A stretch of 37,175 nt of DNA from an uncultured Eubacteriales bacterium. GTDB lineage: Bacteria; Bacillota; Clostridia; Oscillospirales; Oscillospiraceae. The notes below the pieces were generated by a model. It worked only from the letters and a program-made list of their open reading frames with translations, did not search any database and was not told the DNA's origin. Location: NCBI GenBank assembly GCA_900545815.1, contig URAM01000021.1:1-37175 (forward strand), written 5' to 3'. The position numbers and the translations under genes were made by a program. Shown here piece after piece: positions 22,838-31,252 of this stretch; the first letter of the stretch is position 1, and each line of letters begins with the position of its first letter.

Positions 22838-23721
22838 TGGTAGATGATCTTTCCGGCGGCGACCTTGCGCAGGTGTTCGCCATAGGGGGATTTGCCGTAG
22901 CGCTGGGCTGCTTCCAACAGCTTTTCACGGGAAATCCACTGGTTGGTGTATGCAATCTCCTCCGGAGCGGAGATCTCGATGCCCTGCCACTGCTGGATGG
23001 TGCGGACAAAGGCGGTGGCTTCCGCCAGGGAATCCATGGTGCCCGTGTCCAGCCAAGCGTAGCCGCGGCCCAGCAGCTTTACGTTCAGGGTGCCGTCCTC
23101 TAGGTACAGCCGGTTCAGGTCGGTGATCTCCAGCTCGCCGCGGGCGGAGGGTTTCACCTGCTTGGCGTACTCCACTACCCGATTGTCGTAGAAGTACAGG
23201 CCGGTGATGCAATAGTTGCTCTTGGGGTGGCGGGGCTTCTCCTCTACGGAGATGACCTTGCCGTTTTCATCGAACTCCACGATGCCGAACCGTTCTGGAT
23301 CGCTGACGTAGTAGCCGAAAATAGTGGCAAGCCCCTCGTCTGCCTTCAGCACAGCATCCCGGAGCATCTTGCCCATGCCGGCGCCGTAAAAGATGTTGTC
23401 ACCTAGGATCATGGCGCAGGTGTCGTCACCGATGAACTCCTCCCCCAGCAGGAAAGCCTGCGCCAGGCCATCGGGGGAGGGCTGTACCTTGTAGGACAGG
23501 TGCAGGCCGTATTGGCTGCCATCACCCAGGAGGTTGCGGAAGTTGGGCAGATCTTGGGGGGTGGAGATGATCAAAATCTCCCGAATGCCAGCCAGCATGA
23601 GGGTGGACAGGGGGTAGAAGATCATGGGTTTATCATAAACCGGCAGCAGCTGTTTCGATGTGACCATCGTCAGCGGATAGAGCCGAGTACCGGCGCCGCC
23701 GGCGAGAATAATGCCTTTCAT
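22834..23721 (-). CDS. rmlA: glucose-1-phosphate thymidylyltransferase
   Basis: 295 residues, normal for RmlA. It opens with MKGIILAGGAGTRLYPLT, the nucleotidyltransferase signature, and carries SKQLLPVYDKPMIFYPLST, LGDNIFYG, and EEKPRHPKSNYCITGLYFYD. It makes dTDP-glucose from dTTP and glucose 1-phosphate, the first step of dTDP-deoxysugar synthesis. It is first of the two-gene rmlAB operon with its own promoter (23761-23789), and a GAGG site about ten bases before the start. It supplies RmlB and thereby WecE. Confidence 0.96.
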   Translation of the reverse strand: MKGIILAGGAGTRLYPLTMVTSKQLLPVYDKPMIFYPLSTLMLAGIREILIISTPQDLPNFRNLLGDGSQYGLHLSYKVQPSPDGLAQAFLLGEEFIGDDTCAMILGDNIFYGAGMGKMLRDAVLKADEGLATIFGYYVSDPERFGIVEFDENGKVISVEEKPRHPKSNYCITGLYFYDNRVVEYAKQVKPSARGELEITDLNRLYLEDGTLNVKLLGRGYAWLDTGTMDSLAEATAFVRTIQQWQGIEISAPEEIAYTNQWISREKLLEAAQRYGKSPYGEHLRKVAAGKIIYQ

Positions 23722-23760
23722 AGACGAAATACCTCACAAATGGATTGATATGACATCGTT

Positions 23761-23789
23761 ATTTTACCATGGTTCCCACTCTGCGTCAA
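23761..23789 (-). promoter_or_regulatory. promoter of rmlA-rmlB
   Basis: On the minus strand TTGACG (23789-23784), a 17-base spacer and TAAAAT (23766-23761), about 40 bases upstream of the start codon. Confidence 0.7.
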
Positions 23790-23820
23790 CGAAAGACCGG
23801 GACTTTTAGAAAAAGCGTGA

Positions 23821-24561
23821 TTAAAAGTGCAGGAAGGGTACAGGTGCATCTGGGGTGCCGGTGTATAGGTGGGGCTTGTCCGGCGGGAATTCCATGCCAG
23901 GATCGTAGGGCAGGGGGGTGAGCGCACCGCCAAAGAGCGTTTCGCCTACGGTCAGTTCCAGTGTGAGAGGATGGTGGGTGCGGAAGGTCTGGATCAGGTC
24001 TGTCAGCCGCACCAGGTCGAACTCCGGACGGAGAAGGGGGAAAGGGCCGCCCAGGTGGAGCCGGGTGAGCTGGGGGAGGGCGTCTGCCCAGGTCGTCTCC
24101 ACTGTGGTCAGGGCGGCGTCCAGCTCGTCCAAATCCGTTGGGTCGGTGAGCCGGAGCCGCAGGCCGGTGATGCCCTGGGGGAGAGGCTCATAGGGCTGGT
24201 CGAGGGTCAGGTTCAGGGTACAGGGGATACCTTGGGCTGCCGCCTGGGTGCCGCAGGGTTCCCACAGGGACAGGTCATCCAGGATGAGCTGGTGGGTGAA
24301 GGGAAGGAGGGCGTCCAGCTGGTGCTGGTTTTGGGCAGTGAGCAGGATGTGGCTCTCCCGATCCATGCTGTATAGGCACTGCTTGGCGGTCTCCAGATCG
24401 GCGGCTTCCGTGCCGGTGAGATAGAAGGCCAGGAGGGGGTAGAGGGGGTACCAGGGACAGTGGGTGGGATCCAGCAGGATGCGGGTGTTGCAGTGGAGGG
24501 GGAGGAAGGCGAGGGCATTCAGATTGTCCTCTAGACGGTGGGGGTGACAGAGTAGCGCCAT
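23821..24561 (-). CDS. unknown soluble protein
   Basis: 246 residues, Leu- and Pro-rich, no signal peptide or membrane helix. I recognise no family. Visible features are an N-terminal MALLCHPHRLEDNLNALAF, a WYPLYPLLAFYLTG segment, and several short strand-loop units with Leu and Thr spacing (for example TRLHLGGPFPLLRPEFDLV). These could form a barrel or repeat fold. The C-terminus is Pro-rich. The start at 24561 has GGAGG ten bases upstream; fourteen further in-frame codons would extend the protein past that site. The gene has its own promoter, and no hairpin terminator is evident before rmlA's promoter. Confidence 0.65.
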   Translation of the reverse strand: MALLCHPHRLEDNLNALAFLPLHCNTRILLDPTHCPWYPLYPLLAFYLTGTEAADLETAKQCLYSMDRESHILLTAQNQHQLDALLPFTHQLILDDLSLWEPCGTQAAAQGIPCTLNLTLDQPYEPLPQGITGLRLRLTDPTDLDELDAALTTVETTWADALPQLTRLHLGGPFPLLRPEFDLVRLTDLIQTFRTHHPLTLELTVGETLFGGALTPLPYDPGMEFPPDKPHLYTGTPDAPVPFLHF

Positions 24562-24598
24562 ATATGAAAAGCCTCCTTTGCGGTGGGATTCTGTTGGC

Positions 24599-24628
24599 AT
24601 TATAAGATGTGTGAGGGCGGGTTGTCAA
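24599..24628 (-). promoter_or_regulatory. promoter of the unknown protein gene
   Basis: On the minus strand a perfect TTGACA (24628-24623), an 18-base spacer and a perfect TATAAT (24604-24599). Confidence 0.75.
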
Positions 24629-24655
24629 CGGAGGTGGTTCGGGAACATTTGATGG

Positions 24656-24685
24656 TTTACGAGAGCAGGCGAAAAGTGCTATAAT
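24656..24685 (+). promoter_or_regulatory. promoter of the EamA exporter
   Basis: TTTACG (24656-24661), an 18-base spacer and a perfect TATAAT (24680-24685). It is divergent from the promoter at 24599-24628. Confidence 0.55.
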
Positions 24686-24723
24686 GCGATAAAGTGAAAA
24701 AAGAGAAAAGGGAGGCGTTCCTT

Positions 24724-25626
24724 ATGAATCAAAAAGCCACAGCGGCAGTGCTGGGGGCGGGATCCCTGTGGGGGGTCATCAGTATTTTTGTGCGCAACCT
24801 CAACGCCATGGGGCTGACGGCAATCCAAATCTCGCTTCTGCGTGCGATGGGCGGCGCTGCGGTCATGGTGCTGTTCTTGGCGCTGACCCGACGGGATTTA
24901 TTGAAGATCAAGCTCCGGCATATCTGGTATTTCGTGGGCACGGGTATCATCAGCCTGGCGCTCTTTAACCTGTGTTATTTTACCGTCATCGAGCTGAGTC
25001 AGGCGTCCATTGCGGTGGTGCTGCTGTACACCTCGCCCATCTTTATCATGGTCATCTCTGCGATCGTGTTCAAGGAGAAGATCACCCGAAACAAGCTCCT
25101 GGCGCTGGTCATGGTCTTTGCCGGCTGTGTGCTGGTGGCAGGACTGTTGGGTGGTGGGTACGCCTTGACGCCCACCATCTTGCTGCTGGGGCTGGGGTCT
25201 GGCCTGTTCTATGGGCTGTACTCTATCTTTGGCACGGTGGCTCTGCGCACCTATGACACCCTGACGGTGACCACATACACCTTTGTGTTCGCTACTTTGG
25301 GGACGCTGCCCTTTAGCGATGCAGGCGGGATGTTCCGAACCATGGCGGCACAGCCGGTGAGCTTCCTGTGGGGCATCGGGGTGTCCCTCATCTGTGCAGT
25401 GGCGCCCTATCTGCTGTACACCTGGGGGCTGAGCCGGATGCCCAGCAGCCGAGCGGCTATTTTGGTGACGGTGGAACCGCTGGTGGGGGCGCTCATCGGT
25501 ATTCTGCTCTACCAGGAACCGGCCAACCCCACCAAGCTGCTGGGGATGGCGCTGATCTTTGGGGCGGTGGTGGTGCTCAATCTGGGACAGAAGCCGGAGC
25601 AGGCGACCGCTTCCGGCGACCAATAA
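24724..25626 (+). CDS. EamA/DMT-family exporter
   Basis: 300 residues with ten membrane helices as two EamA repeats (about residues 5-140 and 150-290). The ends of each repeat carry the family pattern: FKEKITRNKLLALVMVFAG in the first and YQEPANPTKLLGMALIFGA in the second. Members export amino acids, metabolites or drugs; the substrate here is unknown. The start at 24724 has GGGAGG about nine bases upstream; in-frame codons from 24694 are not needed. Monocistronic, with its own promoter and terminator. Confidence 0.88.
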   Translation: MNQKATAAVLGAGSLWGVISIFVRNLNAMGLTAIQISLLRAMGGAAVMVLFLALTRRDLLKIKLRHIWYFVGTGIISLALFNLCYFTVIELSQASIAVVLLYTSPIFIMVISAIVFKEKITRNKLLALVMVFAGCVLVAGLLGGGYALTPTILLLGLGSGLFYGLYSIFGTVALRTYDTLTVTTYTFVFATLGTLPFSDAGGMFRTMAAQPVSFLWGIGVSLICAVAPYLLYTWGLSRMPSSRAAILVTVEPLVGALIGILLYQEPANPTKLLGMALIFGAVVVLNLGQKPEQATASGDQ

Positions 25627-25633
25627 AAGCAAG

Positions 25634-25672
25634 CGACCCGATGAAGTAAATGACTTCATCGGGTCGTTTTTT
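25634..25672 (+). terminator. Rho-independent terminator of the EamA gene
   Basis: A 14-bp stem CGACCCGATGAAGT/ACTTCATCGGGTCG (25634-25647 with 25653-25666), followed by six T. Confidence 0.9.
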
Positions 25673-25789
25673 CATTGAAGTTGAAAGAGAATAGAAAGAA
25701 AGTAAGGAGAAATTGGAGAGATGTGGAGGTCTGTTCTCCACGGTTGTTATCTTATCAGGTTTCCCTGGGCACTTCTTGAACAGATTCGG

Positions 25790-25807
25790 AAGGGTTTGTA
25801 AACCCTT
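25790..25807 (-). terminator. weak hairpin after the VanZ gene
   Basis: An eight-bp stem AAGGGTTT/AAACCCTT with a two-base nominal loop. No T run follows on the minus strand, so it is a doubtful terminator. The gap 25673-25862 also contains a GTGGAG/CTCCAC hairpin (25723-25741) and no gene. Confidence 0.25.
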
Positions 25808-25862
25808 TGTGAACGCAGCAGTTGAAAAAGATAGGCAAAACGGCAGTGCTGCGAGGTTTGGC

Positions 25863-26357
25863 TCATCGCTTCTTCGGTCGCAGCGCCATGGCCACTAGGC
25901 TGACGATGAGCAGGAGGCAGATGGCACAGAGGACGCCGCAGGAGCAGCCCAAAAAATCCAGCCACACATCCTTCAGGTTGCCGTCTCGATCGCTGGCCAG
26001 GAGCCACTGCAAGGTCTCATCGGCATTGGCCGCCAGCAGCCCTAGCAGCAGCGGCCAGCTGATGTGGCGGGTGTAGTGGCGGGTATAGACGCGGAGACAG
26101 AGGGTATAACCGAAGCCTAAGAGGCAATACTCTCCGAAGTGAGCCAACTTCCGCACGGCGGCATTGGTGAGGGGATGGCCGCCCACCTTGGCAAGCGCCC
26201 GATTCAGGGCATCGGTGACAGCTTGGCTGTGGGCGGAGGAGAGAGCGCCCGGTTCCAGGGCGTTATGGAAGATAAACCAGAGCGTCCACAGCACCAGGAG
26301 GGTGAAAAGAATGCGGAAGAAGATGAGAAGGATCTGGGAGGTGCGGGTGCGTTCCAT
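25863..26357 (-). CDS. VanZ-family membrane protein
   Basis: 164 residues with four to five membrane helices. The family core is visible: VRKLAHFGEYCLLGFGY, then ANADETLQWLL and DVWLDFLGCSCGVL near the end. VanZ gives low-level teicoplanin resistance in enterococcal Tn1546, but most VanZ-domain proteins have no known role, and nothing here links it to glycopeptides. The start at 26357 has AAGGAGGG about nine bases upstream; a start seven codons earlier would overlap that site. Single gene with its own promoter. Confidence 0.88.
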   Translation of the reverse strand: MERTRTSQILLIFFRILFTLLVLWTLWFIFHNALEPGALSSAHSQAVTDALNRALAKVGGHPLTNAAVRKLAHFGEYCLLGFGYTLCLRVYTRHYTRHISWPLLLGLLAANADETLQWLLASDRDGNLKDVWLDFLGCSCGVLCAICLLLIVSLVAMALRPKKR

Positions 26358-26389
26358 GGGGAAAGTCCCTCCTTTCAAGATAGGTTGTC

Positions 26390-26418
26390 ATGATAACACA
26401 ACTGGGGGAAGATGGCAA
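26390..26418 (-). promoter_or_regulatory. promoter of the VanZ gene
   Basis: On the minus strand TTGCCA (26418-26413), a 17-base spacer and TATCAT (26395-26390). Confidence 0.55.
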
Positions 26419-26497
26419 TGACAAAGAGGTAACTGTCTGGATACAATTCTATTGCAATTTCTCGTGAAATTGACAGAAAATTTTTCGCTCGATGGGG

Positions 26498-26526
26498 TTG
26501 ACTTTCTAGGTACAGGGTACTATTAT
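26498..26526 (+). promoter_or_regulatory. promoter of the metal-export operon
   Basis: TTGACT (26498-26503), a 17-base spacer and TATTAT (26521-26526). The predicted transcription start lies inside the operator at 26527-26554. Confidence 0.7.
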
Positions 26527-26554
26527 GAACATGTGAACAATAATTCATATGTTC
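26527..26554 (+). promoter_or_regulatory. ArsR/SmtB-type metal-sensor operator
   Basis: Two 14-base arms (26527-26540 and 26541-26554) form an imperfect inverted repeat, 11 of 14 positions matching. The core TGAACAATAATTCA (26534-26547) closely resembles the TGAA-N6-TTCA operators of SmtB, ZiaR and CzrA. The repressor would sit over the transcription start. No arsR-type gene is in the window. Confidence 0.65.
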
Positions 26555-26576
26555 GTCTGAAAGGAGCTTATATCCC

Positions 26577-26795
26577 ATGAAAAAGACCTATGCGATCGAA
26601 GTAGACTGCGCCAACTGTGCCGCTAAGATGGAAGAAGCAACCAACAAGGTGCCCGGCGTGGCAGAGGCTGCGGTGAGCTTTATGACCCAGAAGATGAAGG
26701 TGACCTTTGCAGAGGGAGCAGAGCCGCAGGCTACCATGGAAGCAGTCTTGAAGGCGTGCAAAAAAGTGGAACGGGACTGCGAGATTTTCTTCTGA
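26577..26795 (+). CDS. HMA-domain metal-binding protein
   Basis: 72 residues, one heavy-metal-associated domain with the usual beta-alpha-beta start and C11-x-x-C14 in VDCANCAAKME. The normal GMTC turn is replaced by VDC, as often seen in Zn/Cd-type rather than Cu-type domains. It probably binds the metal in the cytoplasm and passes it to the ATPase 45 bases downstream, whose own N-terminus lacks an HMA domain. The start has AAAGGAG about ten bases upstream. It is first of a two-gene operon under a metal-sensor operator. Confidence 0.85.
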   Translation: MKKTYAIEVDCANCAAKMEEATNKVPGVAEAAVSFMTQKMKVTFAEGAEPQATMEAVLKACKKVERDCEIFF

Positions 26796-26840
26796 TCCGT
26801 TTCAAAGCGCTCAATCTCTGCGAAAGAGAGGTACATTGTT

Positions 26841-28694
26841 ATGAGCAAGAAGCAAAAAAAGGTGCTCTATCGCCTCATCCTCGCTGCTGTCCTCCTGGTG
26901 GCGGCATCCCTGCTGCCAGTGACTGGTGTTTGGAAGTTTTTGTGCTTCCTGGTGCCCTACTTTATCATTGGCTATGACGTTCTGCTGGGCGCTCTCCATG
27001 GCATCGTCAACGGGCAGATCTTTGACGAGAACTTCCTCATGGCCATCGCCACCGTAGGCGCTATGGGCGTGGGGGACTACAAAGAGAGCGTGGCCGTTCT
27101 GCTGTTCTACCAGCTAGGCGAGCTGTTCCAGAGCTTTGCCGTGGGCAAGAGCCGTCAGAGCATTACCCAGCTGATGGACATCCATCCGGAGTACGCCAAC
27201 GTGACCGATGAGAACGGTCAGTTGGCGCAGGTGGATCCGGAAGAAGTGGAAGTGGGGACGGAGATCACCGTGCTGCCTGGGGAGCGCATCCCCATCGATG
27301 GGGTCATCCTCACGGGCACCTCTACCCTGAACACCAGCGCACTCACCGGTGAGAGTCTGCCCCGTTCGGCAGCGCCGGGGGATGCGGTCATCAGCGGCTG
27401 CGTGAATTTGGATGGTGTGCTGGTCATCCAAACCACCAAACTGTATGAGGACTCCACTGTAGCTCGTATCTTGGAGCTGACGGAGAATTCCGCCATGAAG
27501 AAAGCCAGGGCGGAACGGTTCATCACCCGTTTTGCCCACTACTATACCCCAATCGTCTGTATCTCTGCCTTGGTGCTGGCCATCCTGCCGCCGGTCATCC
27601 GGTTGGCCATGGGGTTCAGCGGGGAATGGGGCACATGGATCTACCGGGCTCTAACCTTCCTGGTCATCAGCTGCCCCTGCGCTCTGGTCATTTCCATTCC
27701 GCTGACCTTCTTCGGTGGCATTGGCGGTGCTTCCCGTCACGGCATCCTGGTCAAGGGTGCCAACGACCTGGAGACTTTGGCTGGTACCCGCTGCATGGTC
27801 TTTGACAAGACCGGCACTCTGACCCAGGGCGTGTTCTCGGTCACCGAAGTCCATCCGGCAGAGGGGTGGGACAAGGAACAAGTTTTGCGCCTGGCTGCGC
27901 TGGCGGAGCAGTTCTCCAACCATCCCATCAGCCGCAGCATCCAGGCAGCTTGCACCGATGACCTGACCGGCGTGGAAGTGACGGATGTCCAAGAGCGTGG
28001 CGGTCACGGCATCACCGCTCAGGCGGATGGACACACCATCGCCGCCGGTAATCAGCGGCTGATGGATGCGCTGAACATCGCTGTGCCTTCTGACCTGAAT
28101 CTGAATGGTACCACTGTTTTGGTGGCCTGTGACGGCGTGTATGTGGGCGTCATCCTGGTGGCCGACCAGGTGAAGGCAGGTGCGAAGGAAGCGCTGGCCA
28201 AGCTGAAGGCAGTGGGCGTGGGCAAGACCGTCATGCTCACCGGCGACGGGGATGCTCCGGCTGCCGCTGTGGCCAAGGAGCTGGGTGTGGACGAGTACCA
28301 CAGCAAGCTGCTGCCGGCGGACAAAGTGACGCTGCTGGAACAGCTGTTGGAGCAGGAACGTCCGGTGGCCTTTGTAGGCGACGGCGTAAACGACGCACCG
28401 GTGCTCACCCGTGCGGATGTGGGTATCGCTATGGGCGCGATGGGCTCGGACGCCGCCATTGAAGCGGCGGACGTGGTGTTGATGGAGGATGACCTGCGGA
28501 AGCTGCCGCTGGCCATGGCCATCGCTCGCAAGACCCTGCGCATCGTTCGGGAGAACATCGTGTTCGCTCTGGCGGTGAAGGCGCTCTGCCTGGTGTTCAG
28601 CGCGGTGGGTATCGCCAATATGTGGTGGGCCATCTTCGCTGACGTGGGCGTGATGGTGCTGTGCGTGTGCAATGCCATTCGTGCTTTGAAGTAA
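26841..28694 (+). CDS. P1B-type heavy-metal ATPase, Zn/Cd/Pb exporter type
   Basis: 617 residues. The transmembrane metal site is CPC (C278-P279-C280). The phosphorylation loop has D322 in DKTGTLT, and further elements are the TGES actuator motif, the HP dipeptide in NHPIS, and GDGVNDAP near the end. Helix 7 carries K580 and helix 8 carries DVG (601-603), the combination that marks subgroup P1B-2 (Zn2+, Cd2+, Pb2+). It should export these ions from the cytoplasm. It starts directly with membrane helices: the usual N-terminal HMA domain is absent and is encoded separately by the preceding gene. Confidence 0.92.
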   Translation: MSKKQKKVLYRLILAAVLLVAASLLPVTGVWKFLCFLVPYFIIGYDVLLGALHGIVNGQIFDENFLMAIATVGAMGVGDYKESVAVLLFYQLGELFQSFAVGKSRQSITQLMDIHPEYANVTDENGQLAQVDPEEVEVGTEITVLPGERIPIDGVILTGTSTLNTSALTGESLPRSAAPGDAVISGCVNLDGVLVIQTTKLYEDSTVARILELTENSAMKKARAERFITRFAHYYTPIVCISALVLAILPPVIRLAMGFSGEWGTWIYRALTFLVISCPCALVISIPLTFFGGIGGASRHGILVKGANDLETLAGTRCMVFDKTGTLTQGVFSVTEVHPAEGWDKEQVLRLAALAEQFSNHPISRSIQAACTDDLTGVEVTDVQERGGHGITAQADGHTIAAGNQRLMDALNIAVPSDLNLNGTTVLVACDGVYVGVILVADQVKAGAKEALAKLKAVGVGKTVMLTGDGDAPAAAVAKELGVDEYHSKLLPADKVTLLEQLLEQERPVAFVGDGVNDAPVLTRADVGIAMGAMGSDAAIEAADVVLMEDDLRKLPLAMAIARKTLRIVRENIVFALAVKALCLVFSAVGIANMWWAIFADVGVMVLCVCNAIRALK

Positions 28695-28708
28695 ATTAAG
28701 ATATGAGA

Positions 28709-28741
28709 ACAGCCTCGAAGCTAAGTTCGAGGCTGTTTTTT
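28709..28741 (+). terminator. terminator of the metal-export operon
   Basis: An 11-bp stem ACAGCCTCGAA/TTCGAGGCTGT (28709-28719 with 28726-28736) ends in six T. Its sequence is close to the terminator at 29475-29510. Confidence 0.9.
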
Positions 28742-28823
28742 GCGTTGGTGGGGGTTACAAACTGTTGAGATTGCAACGGATGGTGTAAATTTCTAAAAAT
28801 AGAGAGAAATTAGTGAGGATTAC

Positions 28824-28852
28824 TTTACATAACCGGTAAAATATGATAAATT
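28824..28852 (+). promoter_or_regulatory. promoter of the small lipoprotein gene
   Basis: TTTACA (28824-28829), a 17-base spacer and TAAATT (28847-28852), in an AT-rich gap with no other gene. Confidence 0.5.
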
Positions 28853-28928
28853 AAAGGAAAATAATATAAAAACAAGCGTGCATTAGAAAAAATGGAAAGC
28901 AATGATATTTAGAAAGGAGAGAAAACGA

Positions 28929-29423
28929 ATGAAAAAGCTGTGGATCATCGTTGTGGCCGTGATGGTCAGTGCGTTTGCGCTGACGGGATGCGGCGGAAGT
29001 GCCGGTGCAAAGAGCGTGGAGTCTGCTCAGTCTGCGGCGTCCTCCAGTGCGGCGGAGCCGGCACCTAGTTCGGAAACGCCTGCGCCTACGGCGGATGAGA
29101 AGGCGGCCATCACACTCCAGGATGACAAGAATGGCGTTGCGGTGCAGAAAGTGGCGGTTGGCCAACAGATTGCGGAGCTGACAGTGCCTTTCCAGTATGA
29201 GGAGAAGGATGGAAAGCGGGTCCTCACCGAGATTGGAAAAGCAACGGCGAAGAAGGTCTCTGGCTGGGACTCGGTGCAATTTGACGCTTCCAAGAACACG
29301 AAGCTCGAAATAGACAACGACGGGACGAAGCGGATCGTGCGCGTGACCTATTACGCGAGCATTGGTTCTGGTGACGCGGCTTATGAAGGTGAGGTCACAA
29401 TTGATCTGAGTGACGTAAAATAA
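28929..29423 (+). CDS. small lipoprotein, unknown function
   Basis: 164 residues. The signal peptide ends in the lipobox ALTGC with lipidated C21. A Ser/Ala/Pro/Glu-rich linker runs to about residue 57, and a beta-rich domain of about 105 residues follows (segments VQKVAVGQQIAELTVPFQYE and RIVRVTYYASIG). It should be anchored to the outer face of the membrane. No family is recognised. AAAGGAG about eight bases upstream supports the start. It has its own promoter and two terminators after it. Confidence 0.8.
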   Translation: MKKLWIIVVAVMVSAFALTGCGGSAGAKSVESAQSAASSSAAEPAPSSETPAPTADEKAAITLQDDKNGVAVQKVAVGQQIAELTVPFQYEEKDGKRVLTEIGKATAKKVSGWDSVQFDASKNTKLEIDNDGTKRIVRVTYYASIGSGDAAYEGEVTIDLSDVK

Positions 29424-29427
29424 TGAG

Positions 29428-29459
29428 AAAAGACGGCGGGGGAGTCCTCGCCGTCTTTT
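29428..29459 (+). terminator. terminator of the small lipoprotein gene
   Basis: An 11-bp stem AAAAGACGGCG/CGCCGTCTTTT with the outer A/T pairs giving the T tail. Confidence 0.75.
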
Positions 29460-29474
29460 GTGTGTGAAAAATGA

Positions 29475-29510
29475 AACAACAGCCTCGGACGTAGTTCCGA
29501 GGCTGTTGTT
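29475..29510. terminator. second terminator, near copy of the one at 28709
   Basis: A 15-bp stem AACAACAGCCTCGGA/TCCGAGGCTGTTGTT with a six-base loop. The core CAGCCTCG...CGAGGCTG is shared with the metal-operon terminator 770 bases upstream. Confidence 0.7.
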
Positions 29511-29543
29511 TTGCAAAGGTCAAACCCCACAGGGCAATTTAAG

Positions 29544-29634
29544 CTTTTTTCTCGAAAAAAGGTGGCGCCGCAAGTGCGGCGTAACAAGCGTTTCCCAAAG
29601 GGAAACCTTGGCGCAGGCGGGATTCATTCCCGCC
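29544..29634. repeat. array of four small perfect hairpins
   Basis: Perfect stems follow one another: 29544-29561 (CTTTTTT/AAAAAAG), 29566-29581 (CGCCGC/GCGGCG), 29590-29606 (GTTTCCC/GGGAAAC) and 29616-29634 (GGCGGGA/TCCCGCC). The asnS terminator hairpin follows at 29659. No gene is visible here. It may be a repeat element or a structured RNA. Confidence 0.5.
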
Positions 29635-29658
29635 GAGCAAGTGAAATAAAAACAGGGT

Positions 29659-29684
29659 TCCCAAAAATCTTTAGATTTTTGGGA
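29659..29684 (-). terminator. terminator of asnS
   Basis: A 12-bp stem TCCCAAAAATCT/AGATTTTTGGGA directly next to the asnS stop, with a T-rich tail a few bases further on the minus strand. Confidence 0.65.
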
Positions 29685-31076
<1,392 letters not shown>

Positions 31077-31151
31077 ATCTTCTTCACTCCAATTCAAAAT
31101 GGATACGGCCTGTTTCAGCCGGATGTTCAACCAATCCAATAGATTGATATT

Positions 31152-31180
31152 AGTATAACGCCAGCTGGGAAAAAAGGCAA
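31152..31180 (-). promoter_or_regulatory. promoter of asnS
   Basis: On the minus strand TTGCCT (31180-31175), a 17-base spacer and TATACT (31157-31152). Confidence 0.65.
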
Positions 31181-31206
31181 GGGAAGTGGTCGGGTTCGGG
31201 ACAGAA

Positions 31207-31240
31207 AAACTGCCGGACGAGGGTATTTGTCCGGCAGTTT
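31207..31240 (-). terminator. terminator of the sugar-binding lipoprotein gene
   Basis: A 12-bp perfect stem (31207-31218 with 31229-31240), followed on the minus strand by a T run. Confidence 0.85.
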
Positions 31241-31252
31241 GGGGTGTTTGGT

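Noticed and set aside
25863..26357. VanZ gene as evidence of a glycopeptide resistance cluster
   Set aside because: No vanH, vanA, vanX, vanR or vanS genes are present. VanZ-domain proteins are widespread in Firmicutes without resistance.
31077..31145. T-box riboswitch before asnS
   Set aside because: The leader from the predicted start of transcription is about 70 bases, too short for a T-box, and no T-box sequence is seen.
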